This document shows, one piece after another, positions 1 through 8,940 of a DNA stretch of 64,000 nucleotides (its first letter is position 1; each line of letters begins with the position of its first letter). The translations under genes and the position numbers were made by a program. The stretch is from positions 1-64,000 of the forward strand of contig NZ_VTWS01000011.1 in the NCBI RefSeq assembly GCF_008727875.1, given 5' to 3'. The notes beneath the pieces are model-generated. The model ran no database searches, was not told the DNA's origin, and saw only the letters and a list, made by a program, of their open reading frames with translations. Origin of the DNA: Larkinella humicola (GTDB lineage: Bacteria > Bacteroidota > Bacteroidia > Cytophagales > Spirosomataceae).

Positions 1-58
1 TAGGGGAACGGGGCAGAAAGCGAAAGAGTGATAGAATTATCAGACGTAAGTCCTAACT
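1..58. repeat. Partial copy of the CCCCTAAAGGGG-type palindromic element
   Basis: The first bases of the window (TAGGGGAACGGGG, then AAAGCG, then AGAATTATCAGACG and AAGTCCTAA) reproduce, in the same order, the right half of the palindrome at 6091-6236. The matching left arm would lie before the window. It follows the 3' end of the minus-strand symporter gene at a distance of about 115 bp. Bases 61-175 show no gene or other recognisable signal. Confidence 0.6.
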
Positions 59-175
59 ATTTTATTATGAGTCAATTACGTACCATAGGTACGACATGTT
101 TCCGGGTCGCCGGTGCGATAGTCTCATAGTTCGCATTACTATTAAGGATTTCACTGACTAAAGTCCGTGAGTACG

Positions 176-1831
176 TTAATAAAATACCGAGAATACAACA
201 ATCACCAGTCCGGTAATGACCGCAGCACCAATCAAAAACGATCTTGATACCCGGAACCAACTGGCTTCCACGGCAAAGGCTTTCGGCGAATCGTGGCCTT
301 TCGATTCGGCCAGGCTGATCACGACCTGTAAGGCGACACACGCCCAGAAAACCAGCCCCATCCGGTTCAGGAATGGAATGTCGGTTGCATTGAATTTCAG
401 GTAAGCCGACAGCGGAATGCTTAGCAACGCAGCCGCCAGCGCCCCGTTGGAGGTGGCTTTTCTCCAGAAAAAACCGAGCAGAAAAATCGCCAGAATCCCC
501 GGCGAAATAAAACCGGTGTACTCCTGAATGTATTCGAAACCCTGCCCGAAGTTCTTCAAAAACGGACTGATTACCAAGGCAATGAGGAATGAAACCACGA
601 TGGCTATCCGCCCCCGCCACACGGTTTGTTTTTCGGTCAGGTTGGTGTTGAAAAACTTACGGTGAATATCGAGCATGTAAATCGTCGCGATGCTGTTGGC
701 TTTCCCGGCCAATGACGCCACAATGGCTGCCGTCAAAGCTGCAAACGCCAGCCCTTTCAGACCCACCGGCAGCAGGTTGAGTAAAACCGGGTAGGAATTA
801 TCCGGTTTCACAATACCGCCTTCGGTAATGCCCCGAACAATCGCCGGTTCGGCGTTTTCCTGAAACAATACATAAGCGGCCAAACCGGGCAGAACCACAA
901 TCAGGGGCATCAGGATTTTGAGAAACGAAGCAAACAACAGACCGTTGCGGGCCGTGTTGAGGTCGGCCCCCAAAGCGCGTTGCGTAATGTATTGATTACA
1001 ACCAAAATAGTTGAAATTGACGATCCATTGCCCGCCAATCACAAACATCATCAGACCGGGCAGTTGAGTGTAGGCATCCGTAAAACCGCCTTTTCCGTCG
1101 TGAACCTGATACTGCCCCTTGCTGAAAATCATGTGCAGATGGTGGTCTGCTTTTTCGCGAATCAGGCCTAATCCTTCAAAAATACCCGCGCCCGTTCCGA
1201 CCCGGTCAGACAGCAGATCAAGAGCCAGATAGGTGGTGGCCAGTCCGCCCACGACCAGACAAACAACCTGAATGACGTCCGTATAGCCAATCACTTTCAT
1301 GCCGCCCAGCGTGATGAAAACCGCAAAAACCGTCAGAAAAACGGCGCAGGCCATGAACCCGAAGCCGGTCATTTTTTCCAGACTCAAAGCTCCCAGGTAA
1401 ATGATGGACGTCAGGTTGACGAGGATGTACAGCAGCAGCCAGAAAACCGCCATGATCGTTGCCAGCCGACCATCGTAGCGTTTTTGCAGAAACTGCGGCA
1501 TGGTGTAAATCTTGTTTTTGATGTACATCGGCAGAAAATACACCGCAATGATGATGAGCGAAAAACCGCCCACCAGTTCATACACCGAAATTGCCAGACC
1601 AAGTTGAAAGGCCTGCCCGCTCATGCCGATGAATTGTTCTGCCGAGATGTTGGAAGCAATGATCGACGCGCCGATGGCCCACCACGTCAGGGAACCTTCG
1701 GCCAGAAAAAAGTCTTTCGAATCGGCGGTTTGCTTGCCTTTGTGGGTGTATACCCAGTATCCGTACACCGCGACGATGACGAAGTAAATGAGGAAGATGA
1801 AATAGTCAACCGATTCGAGTCCGAGGGTCAT
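176..1831 (-). CDS. Sodium/solute symporter (SSS/SGLT family), probable sugar transporter
   Basis: This is a 551-residue polytopic inner-membrane protein with about 14 predicted hydrophobic segments and the SSS-type N-terminus. An amphipathic first helix (about residues 8-28) is followed by the SLTWWAIGASIIASNISAEQF region typical of the second helix of SGLT-like transporters. The family couples Na+ influx to uptake of sugars and other small solutes. It is the last gene of an araA-araB-araD run on the same strand, so L-arabinose (or an arabinose-containing sugar) is the inferred substrate. The start ATG at 1831 lies just downstream of the palindrome at 1855-1940. Substrate specificity cannot be read from the sequence. 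Family assignment is firm; the role in arabinose uptake rests on context. Confidence 0.9.
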   Translation of the reverse strand: MTLGLESVDYFIFLIYFVIVAVYGYWVYTHKGKQTADSKDFFLAEGSLTWWAIGASIIASNISAEQFIGMSGQAFQLGLAISVYELVGGFSLIIIAVYFLPMYIKNKIYTMPQFLQKRYDGRLATIMAVFWLLLYILVNLTSIIYLGALSLEKMTGFGFMACAVFLTVFAVFITLGGMKVIGYTDVIQVVCLVVGGLATTYLALDLLSDRVGTGAGIFEGLGLIREKADHHLHMIFSKGQYQVHDGKGGFTDAYTQLPGLMMFVIGGQWIVNFNYFGCNQYITQRALGADLNTARNGLLFASFLKILMPLIVVLPGLAAYVLFQENAEPAIVRGITEGGIVKPDNSYPVLLNLLPVGLKGLAFAALTAAIVASLAGKANSIATIYMLDIHRKFFNTNLTEKQTVWRGRIAIVVSFLIALVISPFLKNFGQGFEYIQEYTGFISPGILAIFLLGFFWRKATSNGALAAALLSIPLSAYLKFNATDIPFLNRMGLVFWACVALQVVISLAESKGHDSPKAFAVEASWFRVSRSFLIGAAVITGLVIVVFSVFY

Positions 1832-1854
1832 GATTGCAGGAAGGTTTAGGGGTA

Positions 1855-1940
1855 AACCCAGACAGCGGCCAACGGCCCTGTCTGCGGTTGAACTGGAGCT
1901 ATCAAAACCGCAGACAGGGCTGTTGGCCGCTGTCTGGGTT
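1855..1940. repeat. Long inverted repeat between araD and the symporter gene
   Basis: Two 35-bp arms (1855-1889 and 1906-1940) match at 34 of 35 positions around a 16-nt loop. The right arm overlaps the araD stop codon (TAA on the minus strand, 1939-1941). There is no clear U-tract, so it is not a textbook intrinsic terminator. In the operon transcript it would form a very stable hairpin between araD and the transporter gene. Confidence 0.9.
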
Positions 1941-2637
1941 ACTGTCCGTAATAGGCATCTTTACCGTGTTTCCGGAAATAGTGTTTGTCAATCAGGCTTT
2001 GCTTGATGCGGGGCGTGTCGGGGTTGATGGTCAGCGTGAGGTAAGCCATTTTGGCTAGTTCTTCCAGAACCGTCGCATTGTAAACGGCTTTCGCCGGATT
2101 TTTCCCCCAGGCAAAGGGCCCATGACAGGCCACCAGCACCATCTCGACTTCGCTGACCGAAAGGTTATTTTCCCGGAACACATTCAGGATTTGGTTGCCG
2201 GTTTCGTGTTCGTAATCGCCCTGAATCATCGCGTCGGACATCACCTCCGTCACCGGAATGGAAGCCACCAGATGGTCGGCGTGGGTGGTGCCCAGGTTCG
2301 GAATTTCGCGCATGGCCTGCGCCCAGGCGACCGCATACGCCGAATGTGTGTGGCAAATACCGCCGATGGTTTCGAAATGGCGATACAGTAAGGTATGTGT
2401 TTTGGTATCGGACGATGGCCGCATTTTTCCTTCCACCAACTGGTTGTCCAGATCCACAATGACGATGTCGTCGGGCGTCAGTTCGTCGTACGGAATACCG
2501 CTCGGTTTGATGCCCACTACACCCGCTTGCCGGTCGATTCCGCTGACATTGCCGAAGGTGTAGATCGCCAGCTTCTGCCGGGGAATTTCCATATTGGCTT
2601 CGTAAACCGCTTCTTTCAGGGATTGATATAAACTCAT
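1939..2637 (-). CDS. araD: L-ribulose-5-phosphate 4-epimerase
   Basis: AraD is the class-II-aldolase-fold, zinc-dependent epimerase that converts L-ribulose 5-phosphate to D-xylulose 5-phosphate in the cytoplasm, the last step of arabinose catabolism. The 232-residue length matches the family. Visible signatures include GNVSGID near the N-terminus, the zinc-ligand region around THSAYAVAW and GTTHADHL, and HGPFAWG near residue 170. It is third in the operon, after araA and araB. A palindrome lies on each side, and the downstream one includes the stop codon. Identification is firm from the motifs and from the two neighbouring genes of the same pathway. Confidence 0.96.
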   Translation of the reverse strand: MSLYQSLKEAVYEANMEIPRQKLAIYTFGNVSGIDRQAGVVGIKPSGIPYDELTPDDIVIVDLDNQLVEGKMRPSSDTKTHTLLYRHFETIGGICHTHSAYAVAWAQAMREIPNLGTTHADHLVASIPVTEVMSDAMIQGDYEHETGNQILNVFRENNLSVSEVEMVLVACHGPFAWGKNPAKAVYNATVLEELAKMAYLTLTINPDTPRIKQSLIDKHYFRKHGKDAYYGQ

Positions 2638-2649
2638 AGTAAATCGTTT

Positions 2650-2720
2650 TTTGCCCCAACCCCCTGAAGGAGACTTAGGACAATTCTTTTTAAGCCCCCT
2701 TCAGGGGGTTGGGGGCATTT
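2650..2720. repeat. Inverted repeat between araB and araD, overlapping the araB 3' end
   Basis: The left arm contains GCCCCAACCCCCTGAAGG (from about 2653). The right arm contains CCTTCAGGGGGTTGGGGGC (about 2698-2716). The right arm covers the araB stop codon (2701-2703) and the codons before it, so the last residues of AraB (MPPTP) are encoded by the repeat. The spacer holds ACTTAGGACAATTCT, which resembles sequence in the 6091-6236 element. Confidence 0.85.
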
Positions 2721-4356
2721 TTTTCTCAATAAATCCGCCCAAACTCAAATACCGCTCGTAAAGCACATCATACTCGGAGGCCCGTTCGGGACGGGGCGTA
2801 TACACCGCATCGAAAGCGGAAGCCATGGCTTTTTGGGCCTCAGCGAAGGTTGGGTAAATTCCGGCAGCGACAGCGGCACACACGGCGGCTCCCCGGGCAC
2901 AGCACTGGTCGGATTCGGCCACTTTGATGGGTACGTTCATGACGTCCGCCAGCGTTTGCATGACAAAAGCCGACTTCCGGGCCACCCCACCAATGGCAAT
3001 GACCTGCTGAATTGGAACGCCTTCTTCCACAAACCGTTCAGCAATCCGGCGTGCGCCATAGGCTGTGGCCTCGACCAGCGATTTGAAAACGTGCGCGGCA
3101 CTGCTGCCCAGATTTAACCCGGAAATAGCGCCTTTCAGCGTGTGATTGGCATCGGGCGTCCGACGGCCATTCAGCCAGTCGAGGGAGACGATGTCGGTTT
3201 CGCTGACGGGCAATTGGCTGGCCTGTTCGGCTAAATAGGGAAGCAAAGCGGTTTGAAGCGACGGAATCAAACTCGCCTGTCCTTGTTGCGTCAATACACC
3301 GGCGACCGGTTCCAGAATGAGCCTCGTAAACCAGGCGTAGAGGTCGCCAAACGCCGACTGCCCCGCTTCCATGCCGAGCATACCTGGCACAATGGAGCCG
3401 TCGACCTGTCCGCAAATGCCACGAATCAGCAAATGGCCGACGTCTTCGGAAGGCGCCATGAGCATGTCACAGGTGGAAGTTCCAATTACTTTCACCAGCG
3501 CGTAGGACTCAATATTGGCCCCAACCGCTCCCATGTGCGCATCAAAACCGCCGACACCAATGACCACCGTAGTCGGAACGCCCAGCTTTTCCGCCCATTC
3601 CGCCGAAATCGTACCCATCGGCTCGTCGGACGTGTAGGTGTGGCGAAAGAGACGGTCGCGCAGTCCCGCCAGCAGCGGATCGAGCGTGGTGAGAAATTCT
3701 TCGGACGGCAATCCGTCGAACTCGGCATGCCAGAGGGCTTTGTGACCAGCCGCCGTCCGGCTTCGTTTGAGTGTCAGTGGGTTGGTGTTGCCGGTCAAAA
3801 CCGCCGAGATCCAGTCGCAGTGTTCGATCCAGGAAAAAGCCGCCGGTCGGATGGATTCATCGACCCGCAGGGTGCGCAGGATTTTCGACCAGAACCACTC
3901 GGACGAATAGATTCCGCCCACGTATTTCGTAAAATCCGTATTCCAGCGGTGCGCCAACTGGTTGATTTCCTCCGCTTCCTGGTTGGCCGTGTGGTCTTTC
4001 CAGAGAATGAACATGCCGTTCGGATTGTCGGCAAACGGGGGAAGCAACGCCAAAGGGGTTCCGTTTTCATCGACCGGGCCGGGGGTCGACCCCGTCGTAT
4101 CGACCGAAATTCCCCGGATGTCGGCAATCACGTCCGGCGAAACCGCACGTAGCGCGCTCCGAACCGATTGCTCCAGCCCTTCCAGGTAATCGAGCGGGTG
4201 TTGCCGGAACTGCGAACGGGCGGGGTCACAATAGGCGCCGGTTTTCCACCGAACGTATTCATGAACACCGGAAGCCAATTCGTCACCGGTTTCGGCATTC
4301 ACCAAAACCGCCCGCACCGAGTCCGTTCCAAAATCGACCCCAATTACGTATGGCAT
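2701..4356 (-). CDS. araB: Ribulokinase
   Basis: AraB is a FGGY-family sugar kinase that phosphorylates L-ribulose with ATP, the second step of L-arabinose catabolism. The 551 residues start with the phosphate-binding motif VIGVDFGTDSVRAVLV. They carry GISVDTTGSTP, VGGFDAHMGAVG and a C-terminal FGGY-type segment (AIGGVARKSAFVMQTLADV), all typical of ribulokinases rather than xylulokinases. It lies between araA and araD on the same strand. The final residues MPPTP and the stop codon are read from a palindromic element, so the native C-terminus may have been replaced. Function is not expected to be affected. Confidence 0.96.
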   Translation of the reverse strand: MPYVIGVDFGTDSVRAVLVNAETGDELASGVHEYVRWKTGAYCDPARSQFRQHPLDYLEGLEQSVRSALRAVSPDVIADIRGISVDTTGSTPGPVDENGTPLALLPPFADNPNGMFILWKDHTANQEAEEINQLAHRWNTDFTKYVGGIYSSEWFWSKILRTLRVDESIRPAAFSWIEHCDWISAVLTGNTNPLTLKRSRTAAGHKALWHAEFDGLPSEEFLTTLDPLLAGLRDRLFRHTYTSDEPMGTISAEWAEKLGVPTTVVIGVGGFDAHMGAVGANIESYALVKVIGTSTCDMLMAPSEDVGHLLIRGICGQVDGSIVPGMLGMEAGQSAFGDLYAWFTRLILEPVAGVLTQQGQASLIPSLQTALLPYLAEQASQLPVSETDIVSLDWLNGRRTPDANHTLKGAISGLNLGSSAAHVFKSLVEATAYGARRIAERFVEEGVPIQQVIAIGGVARKSAFVMQTLADVMNVPIKVAESDQCCARGAAVCAAVAAGIYPTFAEAQKAMASAFDAVYTPRPERASEYDVLYERYLSLGGFIEKKMPPTP

Positions 4357-4373
4357 AATGAGTTATGAGTTAT

Positions 4374-4470
4374 GAATGATGAGTTATGAATGATGAACGA
4401 TGAATTGGCTGACGCACGCGAAACAAACGCGTCAGCCAATTCATCGTTCATCATTCATAACTCATCATTC
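4374..4470. repeat. Perfect 42-bp inverted repeat between araA and araB
   Basis: The arms 4374-4415 and 4429-4470 are perfect reverse complements over 42 bp with a 13-nt loop. The arms consist of near-tandem units related to GATGAGTTATGAAT, and two more degenerate units (4358-4373) lie outside the left arm. The element directly abuts the araA stop codon (4471-4473). In the araAB transcript it would form an exceptionally stable hairpin without a U-tract. Confidence 0.95.
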
Positions 4471-5970
4471 TTAATGCTTTAAGTGATAATATGCTTCGTT
4501 CCAACGCAGTTCCTGTTTGAGGGCATGGATGCGGGTTTCTTCGTTGATCAGGACGTATTCGACGCCCGCGATTTCGGCAAAATCTTCCATGTATTCGGAG
4601 GAAATCGCTTTGCTGAAAACCGTGTGGTGTGCGCCCCCGGCCAGAATCCAGGCGGCTGCGGCTGTTTTCAAATTGGGTTTGGCATCCCACAACACGCGGG
4701 CAACCGGGAGTTTCGGCAATGGTTTTTCCGTCGGAACAACGTCCACTTCATTGACAATCAATCGAAACCGGTTTCCCATATCGACCACCGACGCATTGAT
4801 GGCGGCTCCGGGGGCCACATTGAACACCAGCCGAACCGGATCAGCTTTCCCGCCAATCGACAGGGGATGAATTTCGCAGGACGGTTTTCCGTCGGCAATC
4901 GATTCATCGATTTCAAGCATGTGCGCCCCCAACACCCGCTGGCCGTTGGGCGACAGGTGGTAGGTGTAATCTTCCATGAACGAACTGCCGCCCGGAAGCC
5001 CCGCTCCCATCACTTTGATGGCCCGGCCCAGTGCCGCCGTTTTCCAGTCACCTTCGCCCCCGAAACTGTAGCCATCGGCCATGAGCCGTTGTACGGCTAT
5101 TCCGGGCAGTTGATTCAGGCCGTGCAGGTCTTCGAAAGTATCCGTGAATCCTTTGATCTGGTGATCGTCCAGAAAACCGCGTAAACCAATTTCGATTTTG
5201 GCAGCATCGCGCAACGAATTGTGGCGTAACCCGGCTTTTTGTAGTTCGGCAACAATTTGGTACCGTTGTTCATATTCACTTACTAATGTATTGATTTCCT
5301 GGTCGGTTACCTGGTTGACGTACGCGACCAAATCCCCAATCCCGTAGCCGTAGACCGAATACCCAAACTTGATTTGAGCCTCTACTTTATCCCCTTCCGT
5401 GACGGCCACTTCACGCATGTTGTCACCAAACCGGGCAAACCGGGCACCCTGCAAATCGTGCCAACCGGCGGCTACCCGTGCCCACACATTCAGTCGTTCG
5501 TGTACTTCAGGGTCTTCCCAGTGTCCGACAACGACCTTCCGTTCCAGGCGCAAACGGGCGTTAATGAATCCGAACTCCCGGTCGCCATGCGCCGACTGGT
5601 TGAGGTTCATGAAATCCATGTCGATGGTTTCCCAGGGAATGTCACGGTTGAACTGGGTGTGCAGATGCAGCAGCGGCTTGCGCAGAATCTTCAAGCCGTT
5701 GATCCACATTTTGGCGGGCGAAAACGTGTGCATCCACGTCATCAAGCCAATGCAGTTGGCAGCGCTGTTGGCTTCCAGACACAGTTTATAGATTTCATCC
5801 GGGCCCGTCAGAACGGTTTTGAAAACAATTCTGACTGGAATGGCCGACGACTGGTTGAAGGCATCTACGATGGTCCGGGAATGTTCAGCAACCTGTTTGA
5901 GGGTGTCTTCACCGTATAAATGCTGGCTACCGGTAACAAACCAGGCTTCTAAATGGTCAAAAGAAATCAT
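4471..5970 (-). CDS. araA: L-arabinose isomerase
   Basis: AraA is the Mn2+-dependent cytoplasmic isomerase that converts L-arabinose to L-ribulose, the first step of the pathway. The 499-residue length equals the family norm. The regions that carry the metal ligands and catalytic residues are visible: [28 protein letters not shown] and [10 protein letters not shown]. It is the first gene of the minus-strand arabinose operon. A candidate promoter and operator lie about 50-90 bp upstream of the ATG at 5970. Its stop codon directly abuts the perfect 42-bp palindrome. I see nothing anomalous in the coding sequence. Confidence 0.97.
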   Translation of the reverse strand: MISFDHLEAWFVTGSQHLYGEDTLKQVAEHSRTIVDAFNQSSAIPVRIVFKTVLTGPDEIYKLCLEANSAANCIGLMTWMHTFSPAKMWINGLKILRKPLLHLHTQFNRDIPWETIDMDFMNLNQSAHGDREFGFINARLRLERKVVVGHWEDPEVHERLNVWARVAAGWHDLQGARFARFGDNMREVAVTEGDKVEAQIKFGYSVYGYGIGDLVAYVNQVTDQEINTLVSEYEQRYQIVAELQKAGLRHNSLRDAAKIEIGLRGFLDDHQIKGFTDTFEDLHGLNQLPGIAVQRLMADGYSFGGEGDWKTAALGRAIKVMGAGLPGGSSFMEDYTYHLSPNGQRVLGAHMLEIDESIADGKPSCEIHPLSIGGKADPVRLVFNVAPGAAINASVVDMGNRFRLIVNEVDVVPTEKPLPKLPVARVLWDAKPNLKTAAAAWILAGGAHHTVFSKAISSEYMEDFAEIAGVEYVLINEETRIHALKQELRWNEAYYHLKH

Positions 5971-6022
5971 TGGTGAGTGGGGTGTTGAGGTGGCCTGTCA
6001 ACGATCGATCAGGCTCTGGGGG

Positions 6023-6056
6023 CAAATATAAATAATAAATGTATTTTTTACGTTTA
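6023..6056 (-). promoter_or_regulatory. Candidate promoter and operator of the arabinose operon
   Basis: On the minus strand, TATATTTG (6030-6023) matches the Bacteroidota -7 consensus TAnnTTTG. Immediately upstream, 6036-6056 is an imperfect dyad TAAATGTA-N5-TACGTTTA (7 of 8 matches) occupying the -33 area, where no TTTG box is seen. A regulator-dependent promoter is a reasonable inference. No regulator gene lies in the window. Confidence 0.45.
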
Positions 6057-6090
6057 TGAAAAGAGAAAATTTATACTGGAAATAATCCTG

Positions 6091-6236
6091 TTAGGACTTT
6101 CGCTTTTTGCCCCGTTCCCCTAAAGGACGGTCGGCCGCTGCCGGACTTGGACGCAGCTTAATCCAGATCCTATAAGTCCCCTTTAGGGGAACGGGGTAAA
6201 AAGCGACCGTGCAAAGAATTATCAGACGAAGTCCTA
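6091..6236. repeat. CCCCTAAAGGGG-type palindromic element upstream of araA
   Basis: The left arm at about 6101-6126 (CGCTTTTTGCCCCGTTCCCC and following) pairs with the right arm at about 6177-6205 with one mismatch. The outer ends TTAGGAC (6091-6097) and GTCCTAA (6230-6236) also pair. The right half is repeated at the very start of the window, and related cores occur at 2650-2720, 36511-36598 and inside leuS. The element lies in the 329-bp gap between araA and the helicase gene, which otherwise holds only the araA promoter and the helicase terminator. Confidence 0.8.
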
Positions 6237-6251
6237 AATTCGGAAAGGCAC

Positions 6252-6278
6252 AAAAAAAACAGGAATGCGATTCCTGTT
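6252..6278 (-). terminator. Intrinsic terminator of the DEAD-box helicase gene
   Basis: Read on the minus strand, a 9-bp perfect stem (AACAGGAAT / ATTCCTGTT) with a 3-nt loop is followed by an uninterrupted run of T. It sits 22 bp after the helicase stop codon. This is a classical Rho-independent terminator. Confidence 0.85.
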
Positions 6279-6299
6279 CAGTAGTTTTTGTCTAATCCG

Positions 6300-7553
6300 T
6301 TAGGCGGGTCGTTCCGAGCGGCCCCCGCCCCCTTTCGGGCGGTTGGAAGGTCCTTTTCGGGGACCCGTTCGTTTTTTACGCTGTGGAAAAGCGGCACTTT
6401 TCGCCGGATTGTATTCCAGGGTTTCACCCAAATGCGCCGGCATCGATACCTTGGTCACGGGCATCCCGAGCAAGCGTTCAATGGCCGCGAATTTCCGCTG
6501 TTCGGTTTCGCTGATAAACGTGTAGGCAATCCCGGTGGTTTCGGCGCGGGCCGTGCGGCCAATCCGGTGTACATAATCTTCGCCGTCGTGGGGAACGTCA
6601 TAGTTGATGACGAGGTCAATGTTGTCGATGTCGATTCCGCGCGACAGAATATCCGTTGCCACCAGAATTTTCAGTTTCCGGCTTCGGTAGGCCAGCAAAA
6701 CCTGCTCCCGTTCATTCTGTTCGAGGTCGGAATGAATCGCTTCGGCGGCAAAACCGGCCTGTTTCAGTTCGCGGGCCAGTTGCTTGACGTTTTCTTTCCG
6801 GGAACAGAAAATGAGCACCGACGGAAAATTATGTTCTTTCAGCAAGTATTTGACCAGCGCAATTTTCTGTTTCTGGTACACCACAAAAGCCTCCTGCACA
6901 ATCTTGGCCGGCGGTTTCGAGAGGGCCAGCGTAATTTCTTCGGGGTTGTGCAGGATTTTCCGCGCCAGTTCCCGAATCTTGGGAGGCATGGTGGCCGACA
7001 ATAGCAAGCTCTGCCGTTTGGCGGGCAAAAACGAAATGATTTTCACAATATCGCCGTGGAAACCCATGTCCAACATGCGGTCGGCTTCATCCAGAATCAG
7101 GTATTGCAACTGATCGATTTTGGCATACCCCATGTTCAGGTGACTGATCATCCGCCCCGGCGTGCAAATCACAATGTCGGCACCACCCGCCAGGGCCTGC
7201 CGCTCCGTGCTGTAAGATGCTCCGTCGCCCCCGCCATAGACGGCGATCGAGCTGACCGAAGTAAAATAGGAAAACCCTTCGAGGTTCTGGGCAATCTGAA
7301 TTGCCAGTTCGCGGGTAGGTACAATGACAAGGGCCTTGATCTGGTCATCGGGACCAGCCGACGTAATTTTGTGAAGAATGGGAAGCAGGTACGATGCGGT
7401 TTTGCCCGTGCCGGTTTGGGCCGAGACAATCAGATCTTTACCAGCCAATATAAGAGGGATAACTTGTTCCTGTACAAGCGTAGGCGTATCGTAATTCATG
7501 GCGTCGATACCTTCCATCAACCGATCATCGAAGCCAAAGTCTGAGAATTTCAA
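6300..7553 (-). CDS. DEAD-box ATP-dependent RNA helicase (RhlE-like)
   Basis: This is a 417-residue cytoplasmic helicase with two RecA-like domains. Visible motifs are the Q-motif region (FSDFGFDDRLMEGI), motif I AQTGTGKTASYLLP, Ia PTRELAIQI, motif II DEAD at about residue 150, motif III SATMPP, motif V ATDILSRGIDI and motif VI HRIGRTAR. The C-terminal tail, rich in Lys, Arg and Gly (about residues 390-417), is typical of RhlE-like proteins that remodel RNA in ribosome assembly or mRNA turnover. The gene is monocistronic with its own terminator. Domain assignment is certain; the exact RhlE orthology is likely but not provable here. Confidence 0.95.
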   Translation of the reverse strand: MKFSDFGFDDRLMEGIDAMNYDTPTLVQEQVIPLILAGKDLIVSAQTGTGKTASYLLPILHKITSAGPDDQIKALVIVPTRELAIQIAQNLEGFSYFTSVSSIAVYGGGDGASYSTERQALAGGADIVICTPGRMISHLNMGYAKIDQLQYLILDEADRMLDMGFHGDIVKIISFLPAKRQSLLLSATMPPKIRELARKILHNPEEITLALSKPPAKIVQEAFVVYQKQKIALVKYLLKEHNFPSVLIFCSRKENVKQLARELKQAGFAAEAIHSDLEQNEREQVLLAYRSRKLKILVATDILSRGIDIDNIDLVINYDVPHDGEDYVHRIGRTARAETTGIAYTFISETEQRKFAAIERLLGMPVTKVSMPAHLGETLEYNPAKSAAFPQRKKRTGPRKGPSNRPKGGGGRSERPA

Positions 7554-7751
7554 GCTAAAAAACTAGAGGTTAAGTGTAGATTTTGGTCAATATAACACTA
7601 TTTCAGACACTAAAGCAAATTCCATGTGGATGTTATGGCCGATTTCGCTCCGCCCGGCCCTTCTTCTTTTCCTCTGATTCGCTTACATTGCCAAATAAAC
7701 CGTTCATTCAGCTTCTCAAACTCATCGGGCCATTCGGTTGGCCCAAATCAT

Positions 7752-8909
7752 ATGATGCGTCTCAAACTTTCCGCTTTTGCCGTCCTGCTGGCATTTTCCA
7801 CCTGCCAACGCCCTGCGCAACGAGCGGATGCCCAGGCATCTGCGTATTACCCGGCTCCCGGTGATGCGTGGGAACGGCGAAAACCGGAACAGGTGGGTCT
7901 GGATGCCGCTTTGTTGCAGCAGGCCGTAGCCTTTGCCCAACAGCAGGAAACGAAGCAAATGCCGCGCGATTTTTCGACTCAGGAAGAAATATTCGGCACC
8001 CTGCTGGGGCCCATTCCCTCGGATCGCGCCCAAACCAACGGTTTGATTCTCAAACACGGTTATATTGTAGCGGAATGGGGCGAAACCGGACGGCCTGATC
8101 CGACCTATAGTGTAGCCAAAAGTGTACTTTCCATCATTCTGGGCTTGACCATCGATCGGGGCCTGATCAAGGATGTTCATGATCCGGTGGCGAATTCCAT
8201 TCAGGATGGCGGGTATGACTCCGAACAAAACCGCAAAGTGACCTGGGAACACCACCTCCGGCAAACCAGCGAGTGGGAAGGCGAGTTGTGGGGGAAGAAA
8301 CACGATTTTGTCGGGACGGCTGCTTACGGGCGTGGGGAACGCAAACCGCGAACCTTGCAGGAACCCGGCGCGTTCTACGAATACAACGACGTCCGCGTGA
8401 ACCGGCTGGCGCTTTCGCTGCTGCAATTATGGAAAAAACCGTTGCCCAACGTGCTGAAAGAGGAGATCATGGACCCGATTGGCGCGTCAAACACCTGGCA
8501 GTATGTGGGCTATCCGAACGCGCGGGTGAAAGTAGACGGAAAAATGATGTCGTCGGTCAGTGGCGGAACGCGCTGGGGCGGTGGTCTCTGGATCAACACC
8601 CGCGACGAAGCCCGGCTGGGGTATCTGGTATTGCGAAACGGTCGCTGGCGTGATCAGCAACTGGTTTCGGCCAACTGGTTGAAAGAATCGGTTAAAAAGG
8701 GGCCGACGGGTCAGGATTACGGTTATCTATGGTGGCTCAACACCGAAAAGAAAGCATGGCCTAACGCCCCGGCAACGAGTTTTGCCGCCATCGGCGCCGG
8801 ATCCAACATCATCTGGATCGACCCGGAACACGATCTGGTGATCGTCTGGCGGTGGCATGACGGCAATCCCGACGAGTTATTCAAACGGGTTCTGGCAGCA
8901 GTAAAGTAA
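7752..8909 (+). CDS. Serine hydrolase of the beta-lactamase/class C family
   Basis: The protein belongs to the penicillin-binding/beta-lactamase-like fold (PF00144). Catalytic signatures are SVAK (the SxxK serine-lysine pair, in [10 protein letters not shown]) and YND/YNDVRVN (the YxN motif). I chose the ATG at 7752, because the open frame extends 42 codons further upstream but only from here does the protein begin with a signal-like segment ([18 protein letters not shown]). The Cys could be a weak lipobox. Family members act in the periplasm as esterases, D-aminopeptidases or carboxypeptidases, so the substrate cannot be assigned. It is divergent from the helicase gene and 31 bp ahead of the DinB-like gene. 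Confidence 0.88.
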   Translation: MMRLKLSAFAVLLAFSTCQRPAQRADAQASAYYPAPGDAWERRKPEQVGLDAALLQQAVAFAQQQETKQMPRDFSTQEEIFGTLLGPIPSDRAQTNGLILKHGYIVAEWGETGRPDPTYSVAKSVLSIILGLTIDRGLIKDVHDPVANSIQDGGYDSEQNRKVTWEHHLRQTSEWEGELWGKKHDFVGTAAYGRGERKPRTLQEPGAFYEYNDVRVNRLALSLLQLWKKPLPNVLKEEIMDPIGASNTWQYVGYPNARVKVDGKMMSSVSGGTRWGGGLWINTRDEARLGYLVLRNGRWRDQQLVSANWLKESVKKGPTGQDYGYLWWLNTEKKAWPNAPATSFAAIGAGSNIIWIDPEHDLVIVWRWHDGNPDELFKRVLAAVK

Positions 8910-8940
8910 ACTTCATCCACACACACTCAACAACGCAAGT

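Noticed and set aside
1855-1940. Ordinary Rho-independent terminators for all palindromes
   Set aside because: Most lack a T-run on either strand and several lie inside operons. Only 6252-6278, 24697-24727, 27816-27847, 30631-30673, 56316-56345 and perhaps 12059-12103 have a terminator shape.
3253-4152. 299-codon plus-strand open frame opposite araB
   Set aside because: It is antisense to a certain gene, has no family resemblance, and is explained by GC-rich codon structure of araB. The same holds for 4483-5184, 52540-53709, 44858-45694 and 60374-61294.
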